Notes under the pieces: model-generated
What the model was told of the DNA's origin: nothing
The model's database searches: none
The model's input: only the letters and a program-made list of their open reading frames with translations
Program-made: the position numbers and the translations under genes
Assembly (NCBI GenBank): GCA_036365145.1
Contig: JAEOAD010000035.1
Coordinates: forward strand, 5,659,501 to 5,723,500
From: Orientallactaga sibirica
Lineage: Eukaryota; Chordata; Mammalia; Rodentia; Dipodidae
DNA: 64,000 bases
Direction of reading: 5' to 3'
Shown: piece after piece, positions 63,327 to 64,000 of the stretch
Numbering within the stretch: the stretch's first letter is position 1
How the letters are laid out: each line of letters begins with the position of its first letter

Positions 63327-63641
63327 TTTTGGTCTTGTGTTTTTTTTTTGGTTTTTCAAGGTAGGGTTTCACTCTCATTCAGGCTGACCTGGAATTCACT
63401 ATGTAGTCTCAGGATGGCCTCAAACTCATGGCAATCCTCCTACCTCTGCCTCCCAAGTGGTGGGATTAAAGGCGTGCGCCACCATGCCCGGCTTGTTTTG
63501 GTTTTTCGATGTAGGGTCTCACTGTAGTCCAGGTTGACCTGGAATTCACTATGTAGTCTCAGGGTGGCCTCGAACTCATGGCAGTCCTCCTATCTCTGAC
63601 TCCCGAGTGCTGGGATTAAAGGTATACACACCACTCCAGCT
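63327..63641 (-). mobile_element. two B1-like SINEs in direct tandem
   Basis: 63,327-63,493 and 63,494-63,641, same orientation, joined at ATGCCCGGCTTGTTTTGGTT. The pair is bracketed by ctatagct-ttttt (about 63,312 and 63,642), so they behave as one insertion. Confidence 0.92.
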
Positions 63642-63751
63642 CTATAGCTTTTTATTTTTGTTGAACAATTTCCATGACTCTTTCAGATGTCATGTTGAAT
63701 GGCAGAAGTTTCTCAAGAGTATATCCTGGGGTATTCCTTCATTGTGAAGCT

Positions 63752-64000
63752 TGGTATATAGTTACTTTCTCATTGCTGGGACAAAATATTTGAGAAAAAT
63801 CAGTTTATGGGAGGAAGAGCTTATTTTGGTTTCGAGTTTGAGATTTCAGTCAGTCTATCATGGCAGCACAAGCTTGAGGTAACTGGTCCCATTTCCGTCC
63901 ATGGTGAGGAAGCAGAGAGGGATGAAGCCTGCTGTTCAGCTCACTTTCTCCTTATTTAGTTTGGGACTCCAGCCCATGGAGTGATGCCACCTACACGTAG
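63752..64000. mobile_element. rodent dispersed repeat (URR/MaLR-like), cut by the window end
   Basis: tagttactttctcattgctg, tttatgggaggaagagctta, gttcagctcactttctcctt and cagcccatggagtgatgcca match 40,345 in order. Confidence 0.55.

Overview
Organism and overall character. The window reads as non-coding euchromatic DNA from a rodent. It is crowded with two SINE families: a tRNA-derived family with a readable pol III B box, and a B1-like family derived from 7SL RNA. ID/B4-type composites, MaLR-type LTRs, L1 tails of a rodent type and scattered old mammalian repeats (MIR, L2, L1M, MLT1) are also present. The tRNA-SINE head and its AAATAAATAAATA tail look to me like a jerboa-type (dipodoid) family, but that is recollection and inference; only 'rodent' is well supported. 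I find no convincing protein-coding gene, tRNA or rRNA gene. The many short open frames lie in SINEs, microsatellites or a minisatellite. The only recognisable protein remnants are the C-terminal ends of L1 ORF2 in two 5'-truncated L1 copies.

Layout. 0-14 kb: SINE-rich sequence with a 660-bp purine tract (about 4.2-4.8 kb), a single-copy-looking stretch with TAATTA motifs (5.2-5.9 kb), a reverse L1 3' UTR piece (7.6-8.0 kb) and two diverged copies of an unassigned dispersed repeat (about 10.0 and 12.4 kb). 14.5-16.4 kb: a nearly identical 915-bp tandem duplication whose right breakpoint lies inside an MLT1 LTR. 17-33 kb: nested SINEs, old L1 pieces, an L1 tail (21.8-23.6 kb) and two stretches without recognisable repeats (27.7-28.8 and 31.5-32.2 kb). 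33.7-35.9 kb: a layered stack of LTR, LTR-like repeat, B4 and SINEs. 38.96-39.18 kb: a degenerate 46-bp minisatellite. 41.4-44.2 kb: a MaLR relic with internal region and 3' LTR, broken by later insertions.

The dominant feature is 44,902-52,445: about 7.5 kb of a 48-bp tandem repeat, roughly 157 units, with three common two-state positions, 47-bp length variants and higher-order block duplications. Because 48 is divisible by three, four of six frames stay open, which explains the long overlapping ORFs on both strands. I treat it as a hypervariable minisatellite, not a gene. Almost every unit carries a pyrimidine-rich tract ending in TTAG, followed two bases later by a GTAAGT splice-donor-like motif on the + strand.

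52.4-64 kb: more SINEs, a GT/TTTC microsatellite pair on a SINE tail, an MLT1 LTR split by an L1 tail, a textbook L1 insertion with a 16-bp target-site duplication (60,261-61,832), and further B4 and B1 elements to the end.

Nothing here looks like a set of genes working together. The interest lies in repeat architecture: insertion order, repeated use of the same target sequences, and the large minisatellite.
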